29,044 bases of DNA, taken from assembly GCA_022704645.1 (NCBI GenBank), contig JAKJGA010000004.1, positions 1 to 29,044 of the forward strand, in the 5' to 3' direction. A model generated the notes under the pieces. That model saw nothing but the letters and a program-made list of their open reading frames with translations, had not been told where the DNA came from and made no database searches. Made by a program: the position numbers and the translations under genes. The stretch is from Spirochaetota bacterium (GTDB lineage Bacteria > Spirochaetota > UBA4802 > JAFGJZ01). Positions within the stretch are counted from its first letter, which is position 1, and each line of letters opens with the position of its first letter. Shown here in pieces: positions 21,807 through 29,044 of the stretch.

Positions 21807-22028
21807 ATGAAAAAAAAAGGCGAAAAAAACAACTTCAAGACTATGCTCAAGCATTATCTTGCCATCAAAGGTCTTGACATCATCGTCTATCTTAAGGACG
21901 GAAAAACAATTGAACTGAATAAAAACAGAACACTGGACAAAGACTGCATCCTCATCACAGATCGTCACAACAGAGAAATCAGAATCGCAATAAATGAAAT
22001 AAAATCAATAGATCTTTACGCAGCGTAA
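21807..22028 (+). CDS. Small Sm/Hfq-like protein
   Basis: 73 residues from the ATG at 21807, which has AAGGGG five bases upstream. A longer frame to 21639 would run through the promoter region and was rejected. After a basic N-terminus (MKKKGEKNNFKTMLKHYLAI) the protein has KGLDIIVYLKDGKTIELNKN, then DKDCILITDRHNREIRIAINEIKSIDL. The strand-turn order (VxLxDG, then a cysteine-containing DxxILI strand, then IxxxEIKSI) fits an Sm/Hfq-like fold; the Hfq KH motif near the C-terminus is replaced by NEIKSI. RNA binding is an inference. It converges with the TPR gene after 2 bp. Confidence 0.55.
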   Translation: MKKKGEKNNFKTMLKHYLAIKGLDIIVYLKDGKTIELNKNRTLDKDCILITDRHNREIRIAINEIKSIDLYAA

Positions 22029-22030
22029 TA

Positions 22031-24022
22031 TTACTCGATGCGTTCGGCACGTTTGATGTTTAAAGGAAATACATCGAGTCCCGCACGCATCTTATCTTTA
22101 TCCGCCGGAGTTAATGCTTCAGCCTTGCAAATATCCGTATCAGCCTCTTTTATCTTCAGCAGAATCTTTTTGCGCAGCTTATACTTGCCTTTTGCGACTG
22201 TTTCCGTGTCGTGATAGAAAAAAAGCATGTCATCTTTTTTTAATCCGTCAAAAGATCCCAGATTAACCACCGCACCATCCTCAGGAGAATCGAGAATCTT
22301 GCCCTTGTAAGGAATGGACTCATATAATTTTTTTGCAGCCCGATATGAAATTTTAGAAAGATAATTTTTTCCGGAATCAGAAATTGAAAAATCAGCGATA
22401 ACAACACCTGTTTTGATGTCCATAATTTTGAGATTCAATTCAATGCCGCCTAAAACATCCCGGTATGAACCATAAACAATAAAATCTATTACTTCAGTGT
22501 TTTCGGCATCTCCGGACTTGCTGATGATGTAATCAACATACTCATCAATCATTGAAAAATTATATACATCTGAAGAATTAACTAATGTTCTTCTCCATGA
22601 AATATTTCCTGCATCCATGCGTCCGAACTGGGCAGCTGCAAATGAAAGCGAGTCCGATACAATACCTCCTCCGCCCGGATGCCGGACAAAATCACCTTCA
22701 GCAAAAAGATTAAGGATTAATACCTTTGGAACATTACGCTCAGGAGCTTCAGATCCGTAACCTGCATTAAAATACATCGAATTTCTGCGCTTTATGACGG
22801 CAAGATTGAGTTCCTCACGGTATTTCGAATTAGGAAAAAGTTTTTGAAGTGATTTGATCTCTTCAATATAGAATCTGTCATATCCCACAGCCTGATAATA
22901 ATCCCTTAAATCTTCGCGGGCTTCCCTGTTCATTGGATTCATCATAAGCGATTTTCTCAAAAAAAGTTCTCCGACCCCTGCAAGATTCTTTTTGAAAGAC
23001 TCCTTCGACAAGCCATAATACATTTTTGATAAATCTGTTCTAACCGGATTACCGATTTCAAAATTATTGGAAACAAGCAGGCTCTCAAGAGCATTTTGAT
23101 TGATATCATCATCGCTGTTAACCGAATATGCCTTATTATATAAATTAAAAGCAGAATCCGTATTTCCTTCAAGTTCGCTCGAATAGGCAGACGAATAATA
23201 TATCGATGAATCCGAAGGCGACAACTGTGAAGCTTTTGAAAAAGCTTCAGCTGCAGCCGAATAATTTTTTTGAGAAAGATAAAGGTAGCCTGAGAGTATC
23301 AATGCAGGCAGATAATCTGTTTTGATAGACAATGCCTTTGAGATTTCTTCTTCTGCATCTGCAAGATATGAATCTTTTCCGGTCTTGTTGAAAGTCTTAA
23401 TATAAAGCTTCGCATAAGCCGTATAACCGGCTGGATTCTCCGGATCGCTTTTTATTGCTTTCTTTATCAAATCTTCAGCTTCAGAAAGTCTCTTGTCATC
23501 GCTTTTAATTTCTGAATGTAATAGCAGCGCATTATAATTAAATGGATTAAGTTTATAAACAGTATCAAGTTTGCGAAGAGCCCATATCTTCTTATTCATA
23601 TTATAATAAATATTAGCCATCCCGAAATGTGCATCGGTATTCTCAGGATATTTATCAATTACAGCCTGAAATTTCTCCAGTGATCTGTCATTTTTTCCAA
23701 GTCCTGAAAGAGCCTCAGCTACTCCGATCATTGCCTCTTCATTATCGCCTTCCCTCTGAAGAATTTTATCATACATTTCGTAAGCTTCTTTAAATGCTGA
23801 AAGCTTAAGACGGCATTTGGCAAGACCGAGTTTCGCGTCAAGATAAGACGGATTTTTATTTAGAGCTATTATGAATTGGGCCGAGGCTTTTAAATATTCA
23901 TCTTTCTTCAGATAATCCCATCCCGTATCATTATAAGAAACGGCATTCTTTTCCTGAGTCATAAGTGAAGAAAAAAGAAAAATCGGACATAGTATTGTCA
24001 AAAAAAGAAAACGTCTTTTCAT
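22031..24022 (-). CDS. TPR-repeat envelope protein with C-terminal FlgT/CsgG-like region
   Basis: 663 residues. A signal peptide (MKRRFLFLTILCPIFLFSSL) is followed by at least eight TPR units (about 30-370; examples YLDAKLGLAKCRLKLSAFKE and NTDAHFGMANIYYNMNKKIW). From about 425 there is a different domain (VPKVLILNLFAEGDFVRH, then DFIVYGSYRDVLGGIELNLKI and MDIKTGVVIADFSI). The order is that of TolB/CsgG-type periplasmic domains. The last part (SPEDGAVVNLGSFDGLKKDD) resembles the C-terminal beta domain of FlgT-like proteins. It probably acts as a periplasmic or outer-membrane scaffold; its partner is not known. The ATG has AAGGTGG upstream. No cognate operon partner is visible. Confidence 0.75.
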   Translation of the reverse strand: MKRRFLFLTILCPIFLFSSLMTQEKNAVSYNDTGWDYLKKDEYLKASAQFIIALNKNPSYLDAKLGLAKCRLKLSAFKEAYEMYDKILQREGDNEEAMIGVAEALSGLGKNDRSLEKFQAVIDKYPENTDAHFGMANIYYNMNKKIWALRKLDTVYKLNPFNYNALLLHSEIKSDDKRLSEAEDLIKKAIKSDPENPAGYTAYAKLYIKTFNKTGKDSYLADAEEEISKALSIKTDYLPALILSGYLYLSQKNYSAAAEAFSKASQLSPSDSSIYYSSAYSSELEGNTDSAFNLYNKAYSVNSDDDINQNALESLLVSNNFEIGNPVRTDLSKMYYGLSKESFKKNLAGVGELFLRKSLMMNPMNREAREDLRDYYQAVGYDRFYIEEIKSLQKLFPNSKYREELNLAVIKRRNSMYFNAGYGSEAPERNVPKVLILNLFAEGDFVRHPGGGGIVSDSLSFAAAQFGRMDAGNISWRRTLVNSSDVYNFSMIDEYVDYIISKSGDAENTEVIDFIVYGSYRDVLGGIELNLKIMDIKTGVVIADFSISDSGKNYLSKISYRAAKKLYESIPYKGKILDSPEDGAVVNLGSFDGLKKDDMLFFYHDTETVAKGKYKLRKKILLKIKEADTDICKAEALTPADKDKMRAGLDVFPLNIKRAERIE

Positions 24023-24133
24023 AAACCACCTTAATACACATAATCACAGCTCACCGAGACATAATGCGTCAGGCGATTTTCTTTTCAATAATAAAACGCA
24101 AGGAGTATTATTTTTTTGTACGGCAATAAATTA

Positions 24134-24167
24134 ACAAAAAGCCGGAATTTTAATAATCCCGGCCTTC
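24134..24167 (-). terminator. Intrinsic terminator downstream of btuB
   Basis: On the minus strand GCCGGGATT pairs with AATTCCGGC (9 bp including one G/T wobble) with a short AT loop, and is followed by TTTTTG. A second weaker hairpin (AGAATTCA/TGAATTCT, 24189-24210), overlapping the btuB stop, is followed by six T residues and may add to it. Confidence 0.7.
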
Positions 24168-24209
24168 TTATTTATCAAAAAACATTTCAGAATTCAATTT
24201 CCTGAATTC

Positions 24210-26114
24210 TTAAAATCTGCCTCTTAAACCGCATCTGGCATTAATACCGCCCGCGTCATATCCTTCGGTTTCTTCATATTCTTTATTTAAAATATTATCA
24301 ACTCTGACAAAAACAGAAGTGTTTTCGGTAGTGTTGAAATTAACAACTGAGTTCAATGTTGTATAAGGATCAAGTTTTACATATCCGTAATCATAGCGTT
24401 TCCCGGTATAATCCCATGAAAGCGCAACATCAGCCTTATTCAGAATATTCGCATTTATACCGGCAGAACACTTATGCCTCGGTCTTTTAAATAAATCTTT
24501 ATCAGTTTTATCATCTCTTGAAAGCGTATAAGTATAATTTGAGAAAATTGAAAGAAATTCAACAGGATGCAAAGCTCCAGATAATTCAATACCCTTGGAT
24601 GAACTTTTATCAATATTTATAAATTTATATTCCGTATCACTACCGATTCTGTTTTTAAATTTCGAATAAAAACATCCTGCGTCAATTTCAGCGAATTCTT
24701 TAATTTTCTGAGTAATACCGAAATCACAATATACGCTTTTTTCGTTTTTAAGATCCTTATTTCCTGCAAAAGAATCATAAAGCTGATACAAGCTGGCATT
24801 CTTGAATCCGGTTCCGACGCTTGAGCGGAAACGCGTTCCGGTATCCTTGATATTTCCGTACCCCGAAACCTGCCAGACAACCGCGTTTTCGCCGTCAGAA
24901 GTATTGATATAACGGGCACCAGCGCTTAATCCTACGAATTCCTTATAATCGAAGCTGTTCGTCACATAAACTGAATTAGTATGATTCTTATAATCATACG
25001 CGCTTAATGAAGAAAAAGAACCGCCCGATGAATAACTGTTCTCACAAGAATCAGATGAATATTCATAACCGGTTATGACACGATAATAATCATATTTATA
25101 CTCAGCTGAAATTTCAGCCTTCTTGCGGTCACCGCTATAAGTTGAAAAACTAGTGTCTGATGCATAATTCGGATAAACCGGATTTTTAACATCCGGAGAA
25201 TCCGCATCATTTCTGAATTTTTTATCCATCAAAAAATAAGAGAAATTGCTTTTCAGTATAAGATTTTCAATTGGAGAAAACTTCAATCCGCTACCGACGG
25301 TAAAAGAATTATTCTTTTGTGTATCATTTCTGTCATCAAAATATGCAGCTTCATCTAGATCATATTCTGATCTGCTAAATGATGAAAATAGTTCTATACC
25401 GATCATTTCATTGTAATTATATCCGCCTTTCGCGTTAAACGCTATATTGCTGTATCCGTCATCTTCGAAAGTTCCGGTTTTAGCTTTTGCTTTCGAAAAT
25501 CCGTCTGCTTTTTCGTATGATGCTCCCATGGAAAAATCAGTCTTTTCTCCTACATGGCTAACAGACAATGCAGCATTACGATTATTGTATCTTCCATAAC
25601 CCATGCTGAAATTTGCTTCATCACCTCTTGGCTTTTTTGTCACTATATTTATAACACCGCCAAGCGCATCAGAACCGTGAACTACGGATTGAGAGCCTCT
25701 GATTATTTCGATACGTTCGATATTATTAAGAGGAAGATTGGCAAAGTCGAATCCTCCGGCAGGTGAAGTCGGATCATTGACCTTAATACCGTCTATAAGA
25801 ATAACAGTATGCTCAGAATTCGCGCCACGCATAAATACAGACACAGTTCCACCGAAATTAGAAGTAGTTGAAACAGATACTCCCTTTTGATCTTTCAATA
25901 ATTCATAAACTTTTGCAGCACCGCTTTTCTCAATTTGTTTTAAATCAATTACGGTAATCGATAGACCGCTCTTTTCAGATGTTGTTGATAATTTTGATGC
26001 ACTGATAACAATCTCATCACCTTTTACGGCTGAGTCCTTTTCTGCAGATTCCTCTGCAGAAATTCCTGCGGCTGTAAAAATACACATTACCACAGATAGA
26101 AATAATTTTTTCAT
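24210..26114 (-). CDS. btuB: TonB-dependent vitamin B12 receptor
   Basis: 634 residues. Signal peptide (MKKLFLSVVMCIFTAAGISA), then a TonB box-like stretch (DEIVISASK) and a plug domain at about 35-155: ITVIDLKQIEKSGAAKVYEL, GTVSVFMRGANSEHTVILID, NIERIEIIRGSQSVVHGSDALGGVINIVTKK. The rest is a 22-strand-type beta barrel ending in the aromatic C-terminus GLRGRF. Plug and barrel are typical of BtuB-like outer-membrane receptors that bring in cobalamin with TonB energy. A cobalamin riboswitch in the 5' leader supports the substrate. The ATG has GGGGG four bases upstream, inside a hairpin. No BtuC/D/F transporter genes lie nearby. A terminator follows at 24134-24167. Confidence 0.93.
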   Translation of the reverse strand: MKKLFLSVVMCIFTAAGISAEESAEKDSAVKGDEIVISASKLSTTSEKSGLSITVIDLKQIEKSGAAKVYELLKDQKGVSVSTTSNFGGTVSVFMRGANSEHTVILIDGIKVNDPTSPAGGFDFANLPLNNIERIEIIRGSQSVVHGSDALGGVINIVTKKPRGDEANFSMGYGRYNNRNAALSVSHVGEKTDFSMGASYEKADGFSKAKAKTGTFEDDGYSNIAFNAKGGYNYNEMIGIELFSSFSRSEYDLDEAAYFDDRNDTQKNNSFTVGSGLKFSPIENLILKSNFSYFLMDKKFRNDADSPDVKNPVYPNYASDTSFSTYSGDRKKAEISAEYKYDYYRVITGYEYSSDSCENSYSSGGSFSSLSAYDYKNHTNSVYVTNSFDYKEFVGLSAGARYINTSDGENAVVWQVSGYGNIKDTGTRFRSSVGTGFKNASLYQLYDSFAGNKDLKNEKSVYCDFGITQKIKEFAEIDAGCFYSKFKNRIGSDTEYKFINIDKSSSKGIELSGALHPVEFLSIFSNYTYTLSRDDKTDKDLFKRPRHKCSAGINANILNKADVALSWDYTGKRYDYGYVKLDPYTTLNSVVNFNTTENTSVFVRVDNILNKEYEETEGYDAGGINARCGLRGRF

Positions 26115-26118
26115 AAAT

Positions 26119-26138
26119 CCCCCATTTTTAATATGGGG
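26119..26138 (-). promoter_or_regulatory. Ribosome-binding-site hairpin of btuB
   Basis: On the minus strand CCCCAT-ATTAAAA-ATGGGG pairs over 6 bp and includes most of the GGGGG ribosome binding site (26119-26123). It is a plausible expression platform that hides the site when the riboswitch binds cobalamin. Confidence 0.6.
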
Positions 26139-26149
26139 CCTAAACTTAA

Positions 26150-26320
26150 GAAATGCATGCCTGCGAAGTGAAACACTTTCGTCAGACCGTACCTTTGTTC
26201 CCGAGGTTTCGGCCCAGGGAAGATCCGGCTTATCGCTTGTAGCGAATCACGGTTGCGGACCAGCGCGGGATTCTAACCCGACTTCCTCCCGCCGTCATAG
26301 CGACGGCGGTAAAAGCATTA
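26150..26320 (-). promoter_or_regulatory. Cobalamin riboswitch
   Basis: On the minus strand the core contains GTCGGGTTAGAATCCCGCGC, TGGTCCGCAACCGTGA and AAGCCGGA, matching the conserved pieces of cobalamin aptamers (the AATCC-CGC-GG segment, CCGCAAC-GTGA, and the B12 box). A closing stem AATGC/GCATT joins the ends, and CCGCCGTCGCTATGACGGCGG forms one peripheral hairpin. TTGACA at 26336-26341 is a possible -35 box, but the -10 is not clear. It lies 35 bp ahead of btuB and should lower its translation when cobalamin is plentiful. Confidence 0.88.
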
Positions 26321-26401
26321 TTTTCATACTTGAACTGTCAAGCAAAATGCTTGCCATAAAAACCATAATAGAACGGTAATTGTAAAATAAACGGAATACT
26401 T

Positions 26402-27952
26402 ATGAAAAAAGCTCTTCTTTTATTATTATTTTTTTCTTTTAATTTATATGCAGAGAAATTCAATCCCGACTATCTCTACGGGAAACATAAAACACCGATC
26501 AATCTTTTTGGAGGCAAAACTTCAGAGGAATTAAACACTTCGGTTGAAACAGTTTCACCGGAAGAGCTTAATCAGATACGCTACTATTCAGTATATGATA
26601 TACTCAAACAGAGATTTACCGATTTAAATGAATATTCCGTCTTCATTAATGGTAACTTCATCGGAAATAATACCGAAATACTGAAAAGCATGCCGAATTC
26701 GGTAATTGGAAGAATTGAAGTATCAGATAAAAACCATGCTGTTTCAAACAGCATTCAAAAAAGAAAATCGATAAATATCATCACACAGGGCTCATGCGGA
26801 AATAACTCAATTCATTCAGTTTATTTCTCAAACGGAAAAAGTCTGACTTCAGCGAATGCAAATTATACTTCCGGTCTTCTTGAAGTAAATTTCAACGCTG
26901 CTGTTTCCGCAGACAAAGAAACATTCAGACCAGGGAATAATTTTAACGGAACAAAAAAAAATTCCGCCGATGCAATTGTATCATCAGCAAAATATATACA
27001 CTCGGATATAATTCAAAGCAGTTTTAATTTGTCATACTTTGACCAGAAAAACAGCAGCAATATTACAATGAATTCATCTTATACTTTGCTTTTTGAACCA
27101 AATCCTTTCATAGAAGCAAAAGGCATTTTAAATATGATAAATCAGACTGACGGCGATATCACCGAAAAATCAAAATCATCAAAAGCCGTAATTACTTTCA
27201 ATTTTTCACCAGATCTTACAGCTGATATTTCAGCAGGATTCGGAAAATCCGACTTCAGAGAAATAAATGAAAACGCTATATTAAATTTTTACAATTCATT
27301 TGCCGGCATTTATTATACAAAAGAACATTTTGAATTTAATTCATATTTTTCGGCAAGAGGATATACTTCTGAGAATGTTTTCTTTTCCGGAAATTCCGAC
27401 ATGGCTTTTAAATTTTTAAATGAAAAAATTAAATTTTTGGCCGGTATGTCAGGTGAATCTAGAAATGAAATCAAAGAAATAAATTCAGATAAGGTCTTAT
27501 TCGATAATCCTGTAACTGAAACGAGCATCTTTACAGGTTTCCAAATTACATATTATGATTATTTTTATCTTAAGAGCATCGTTTCAAAAGTTTATTCCAA
27601 AGAACAGAGAAATAAATTTGAAGTTAAAGGCAAAAAGCATTATGAAATATCAAATAATGCCTCATTAAATCTAAGACTCATCTCACTTGGAATAAACCAT
27701 GTACAAAAAATAGATTCAGATAAAAAAAACGGTGATTTTTTCGCTACTGTGTCAGGACCCGGGAAAATACAACCCTACTTTTCAGCTTCAATAAAACTCT
27801 CAGGAAAAACATCTGATGACTGCATCGCAGGAGCGGAGGTCTCAATTCCCGTTTACGACCTCAGAATAGAGGCCGGAATCACGGATATTCTAAACAAAGA
27901 AGACGGTACCGGAAACAGAGAACTTACCGCAGGAATATGTTATTATTTTTGA
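26402..27952 (+). CDS. Degenerate TonB-dependent-receptor-like outer membrane protein
   Basis: 516 residues. Signal peptide (MKKALLLLLFFSFNLYA), then a plug-like domain at about 40-135: TSVETVSPEELNQIRYYSVY, DILKQRF, YSVFINGNFIG, MPNSVIGRIEVSD and SINIITQ. This follows the order of receptor plugs but is shortened and lacks the usual glycine-rich signature. The remainder is serine- and asparagine-rich beta-strand text ending in AGICYYF, with NKEDGT as in TonB receptors. It is divergent from btuB across the riboswitch region. It may be a second receptor with an altered plug, or a structural barrel. The convergent deacetylase overlaps its 3' end by 10 bp. Confidence 0.65.
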   Translation: MKKALLLLLFFSFNLYAEKFNPDYLYGKHKTPINLFGGKTSEELNTSVETVSPEELNQIRYYSVYDILKQRFTDLNEYSVFINGNFIGNNTEILKSMPNSVIGRIEVSDKNHAVSNSIQKRKSINIITQGSCGNNSIHSVYFSNGKSLTSANANYTSGLLEVNFNAAVSADKETFRPGNNFNGTKKNSADAIVSSAKYIHSDIIQSSFNLSYFDQKNSSNITMNSSYTLLFEPNPFIEAKGILNMINQTDGDITEKSKSSKAVITFNFSPDLTADISAGFGKSDFREINENAILNFYNSFAGIYYTKEHFEFNSYFSARGYTSENVFFSGNSDMAFKFLNEKIKFLAGMSGESRNEIKEINSDKVLFDNPVTETSIFTGFQITYYDYFYLKSIVSKVYSKEQRNKFEVKGKKHYEISNNASLNLRLISLGINHVQKIDSDKKNGDFFATVSGPGKIQPYFSASIKLSGKTSDDCIAGAEVSIPVYDLRIEAGITDILNKEDGTGNRELTAGICYYF

Positions 27953-28767
27953 ATCTTCTGTTTTCTGTTCTTTGAATCCTTATCTGCGCTTAAAGTATTT
28001 TTAATTTTTTGAGAAGCCATATTGTTCTCAGGAAAACGGCCTGCATCACGTTTTAACTTATTTATTATTTCAGGCCAGCTTCTTTTTGTAACCATCCACC
28101 TTGGAAGGTCAAAAAGATCATCGTTCATATAAATAGGAACTTTCATGTATCCGCGTCTTAAAGAAAACGAAGCACGAAAACCTGCTTTAATAAGATGCTC
28201 TTTCGTTACAGGAGAAAAAACCCCGAAAGGATAGGCATATATTCTGGTTTCCCTGCCTGAAACCTGATCCAGCCATTTCTTTGAATGATATATCTCACGG
28301 TTAAAAGTCGCTCTGTCATCGTTATACAGCTTTTCATTCACATACATATGATAATAACCATGACTGCCCAATGTAGCACCGCATTCCTGATAGTATTTAA
28401 GATCATCAGTTTTCAGCGCATACTTGACCTTTCCGATTATAGCAGGAGAAATAAATAAAACCGGTTTAATACCTTTTTTAATCAAAACCGATTCATAAAT
28501 ATTTTTAACACTGTGATTTCCATCATCAATAGTCAGAAGAACATTTTTTTTGCCATATACTCTGTTAAGGTATATATCCTCCATACTAACGAAACGGTAA
28601 CCTATTGATTCAATCTCATTTATATGCCTTTCGAATTCGGCCGGAGAAATATCAGTATCAACCTTTTTCTTGTCTAAAAAAGTGTGGTAGCACAATACAA
28701 AAACCTCACCCTGCGAAAAAAGCAAAACAGGGAAAAGCAACAAAAGAGAAATCAAAAACCTGAACAT
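27943..28767 (-). CDS. Polysaccharide deacetylase (NodB domain, CE4 family)
   Basis: 274 residues. A signal peptide (MFRFLISLLLLFPVLLFSQG) precedes a NodB domain at about 22-240. Motif 1 is LLTIDDGNHS (Asp81, Asp82), motif 2 is LGSHGYYHM (His136, His140), motif 3 is IYAYPFGVFSP. The DDG and H-x3-H residues bind the metal and catalyse removal of acetyl groups from N-acetylated sugars. The C-terminal 30 residues are basic and probably unstructured. The substrate could be peptidoglycan or an envelope polysaccharide. It starts 11 bp after the TPR gene at 28779, with which it probably forms an operon. Confidence 0.88.
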   Translation of the reverse strand: MFRFLISLLLLFPVLLFSQGEVFVLCYHTFLDKKKVDTDISPAEFERHINEIESIGYRFVSMEDIYLNRVYGKKNVLLTIDDGNHSVKNIYESVLIKKGIKPVLFISPAIIGKVKYALKTDDLKYYQECGATLGSHGYYHMYVNEKLYNDDRATFNREIYHSKKWLDQVSGRETRIYAYPFGVFSPVTKEHLIKAGFRASFSLRRGYMKVPIYMNDDLFDLPRWMVTKRSWPEIINKLKRDAGRFPENNMASQKIKNTLSADKDSKNRKQKIQK

Positions 28768-28778
28768 ACTGCCTCAAA

Positions 28779-29044
28779 CTATTTAATTATATTCTGAACA
28801 TCAAGCTGCATTCTTGCATCAGACGCAGACTGAAACGCTGAATACTCGGAGATTATGGTTGTAAAAACCTTTTCAGCATCAGCCTTCATTCCCATTTTCC
28901 GGTAGCATATACCAGCATTATAATAGGCACGCACACCTTCTTCCGTATCACTGAATTCCTCAAAATGCGCAAGATAAATTTTAAGCGCCTTACGATAATC
29001 ATAGCGCATAAAGTAAATTCCGGCAAGATAATCGAATGCTGTTT
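28779..29044 (-). CDS. TPR-repeat protein, C-terminal end (runs off right edge)
   Basis: The frame is open to the window edge (TAFDYLAGIYFMRYDYRKAL at the start). The visible 88 residues hold two TPR units: DYLAGIYFMRYDYRKALKIY and AYYNAGICYRKMGMKADAEK, the latter followed by VFTTIISEY. The last residues LDVQNIIK stop 11 bp before the deacetylase gene. An internal ATG at 29007-29009 is not the true start. The likely role is a periplasmic or envelope scaffold linked to the deacetylase. Confidence 0.75.
   Translation of the reverse strand, partial: TAFDYLAGIYFMRYDYRKALKIYLAHFEEFSDTEEGVRAYYNAGICYRKMGMKADAEKVFTTIISEYSAFQSASDARMQLDVQNIIK

Overview
This is an AT-rich chromosomal segment from a diderm (Gram-negative-type) bacterium. 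Outer-membrane receptors, lipoprotein and periplasmic signal peptides and a BtuB-like receptor show the diderm envelope. A 7TM/SpoIIE-type phosphatase, a LolA-like protein and TPR envelope proteins would fit a spirochaete-like lineage, but no marker here fixes the phylum, so that placement is only an inference.

The left part (1-11,950) is an accessory island read on the minus strand. It is a tandem series of Rhs C-terminal toxin/immunity cassettes. The first unit in transcription order (9,778-11,916) is the longest: an N-terminally truncated Rhs protein of about 712 codons with YD repeats. It is followed by at least four orphan cassettes (7,828-9,012; 5,943-7,184; 2,613-3,845; 611-1,792), and a further one runs off the left edge. 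All carry nearly the same piece of Rhs core (about 350-430 bp), a DPDG-type boundary and then an unrelated toxin tip. Each is followed within 30 bp, or with overlap, by a different small exported protein that is the likely immunity factor. Four of the cassette junctions carry a 143-145 bp interspersed element (ends GGGCGTT/AACGC). Three carry a 47-50 bp palindrome-containing repeat just after the immunity gene. Three tips show hydrolase-like motifs (CHAP/NlpC-like Cys-His, permuted papain-like His-Cys, HELGGH zinc site). All five immunity candidates have signal peptides, a lipobox or an N-terminal membrane anchor, so the array looks specialised for toxins acting in the periplasm or cell envelope. 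One junction (3,846-5,312) is instead occupied by a plus-strand Phd/RelE-type toxin-antitoxin pair, an XRE-type regulator and gene remnants. A 12-A homopolymer at the 5' end of the long Rhs gene separates it by one base from an upstream ATG with a hydrophobic leader, which could be a phase-variation switch.

The right part (about 12,000-29,044) is ordinary core genome. In order it has a hairpin-rich spacer, pyk (-), a LolA-like periplasmic protein (-), an anti-sigma-type ATPase overlapping a LOG-family gene (+), tRNA-Leu(UAA) and tRNA-Cys(GCA) (-), gpmI and purF (+), a 7TM/SpoIIE phosphatase (-), a small Sm/Hfq-like protein (+), a TPR envelope protein (-), and btuB (-). btuB sits behind a cobalamin riboswitch whose last hairpin covers the ribosome binding site. 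Then follow a degenerate TonB-receptor-like protein (+), a polysaccharide deacetylase (-) and the end of a TPR gene (-) that runs off the right edge.
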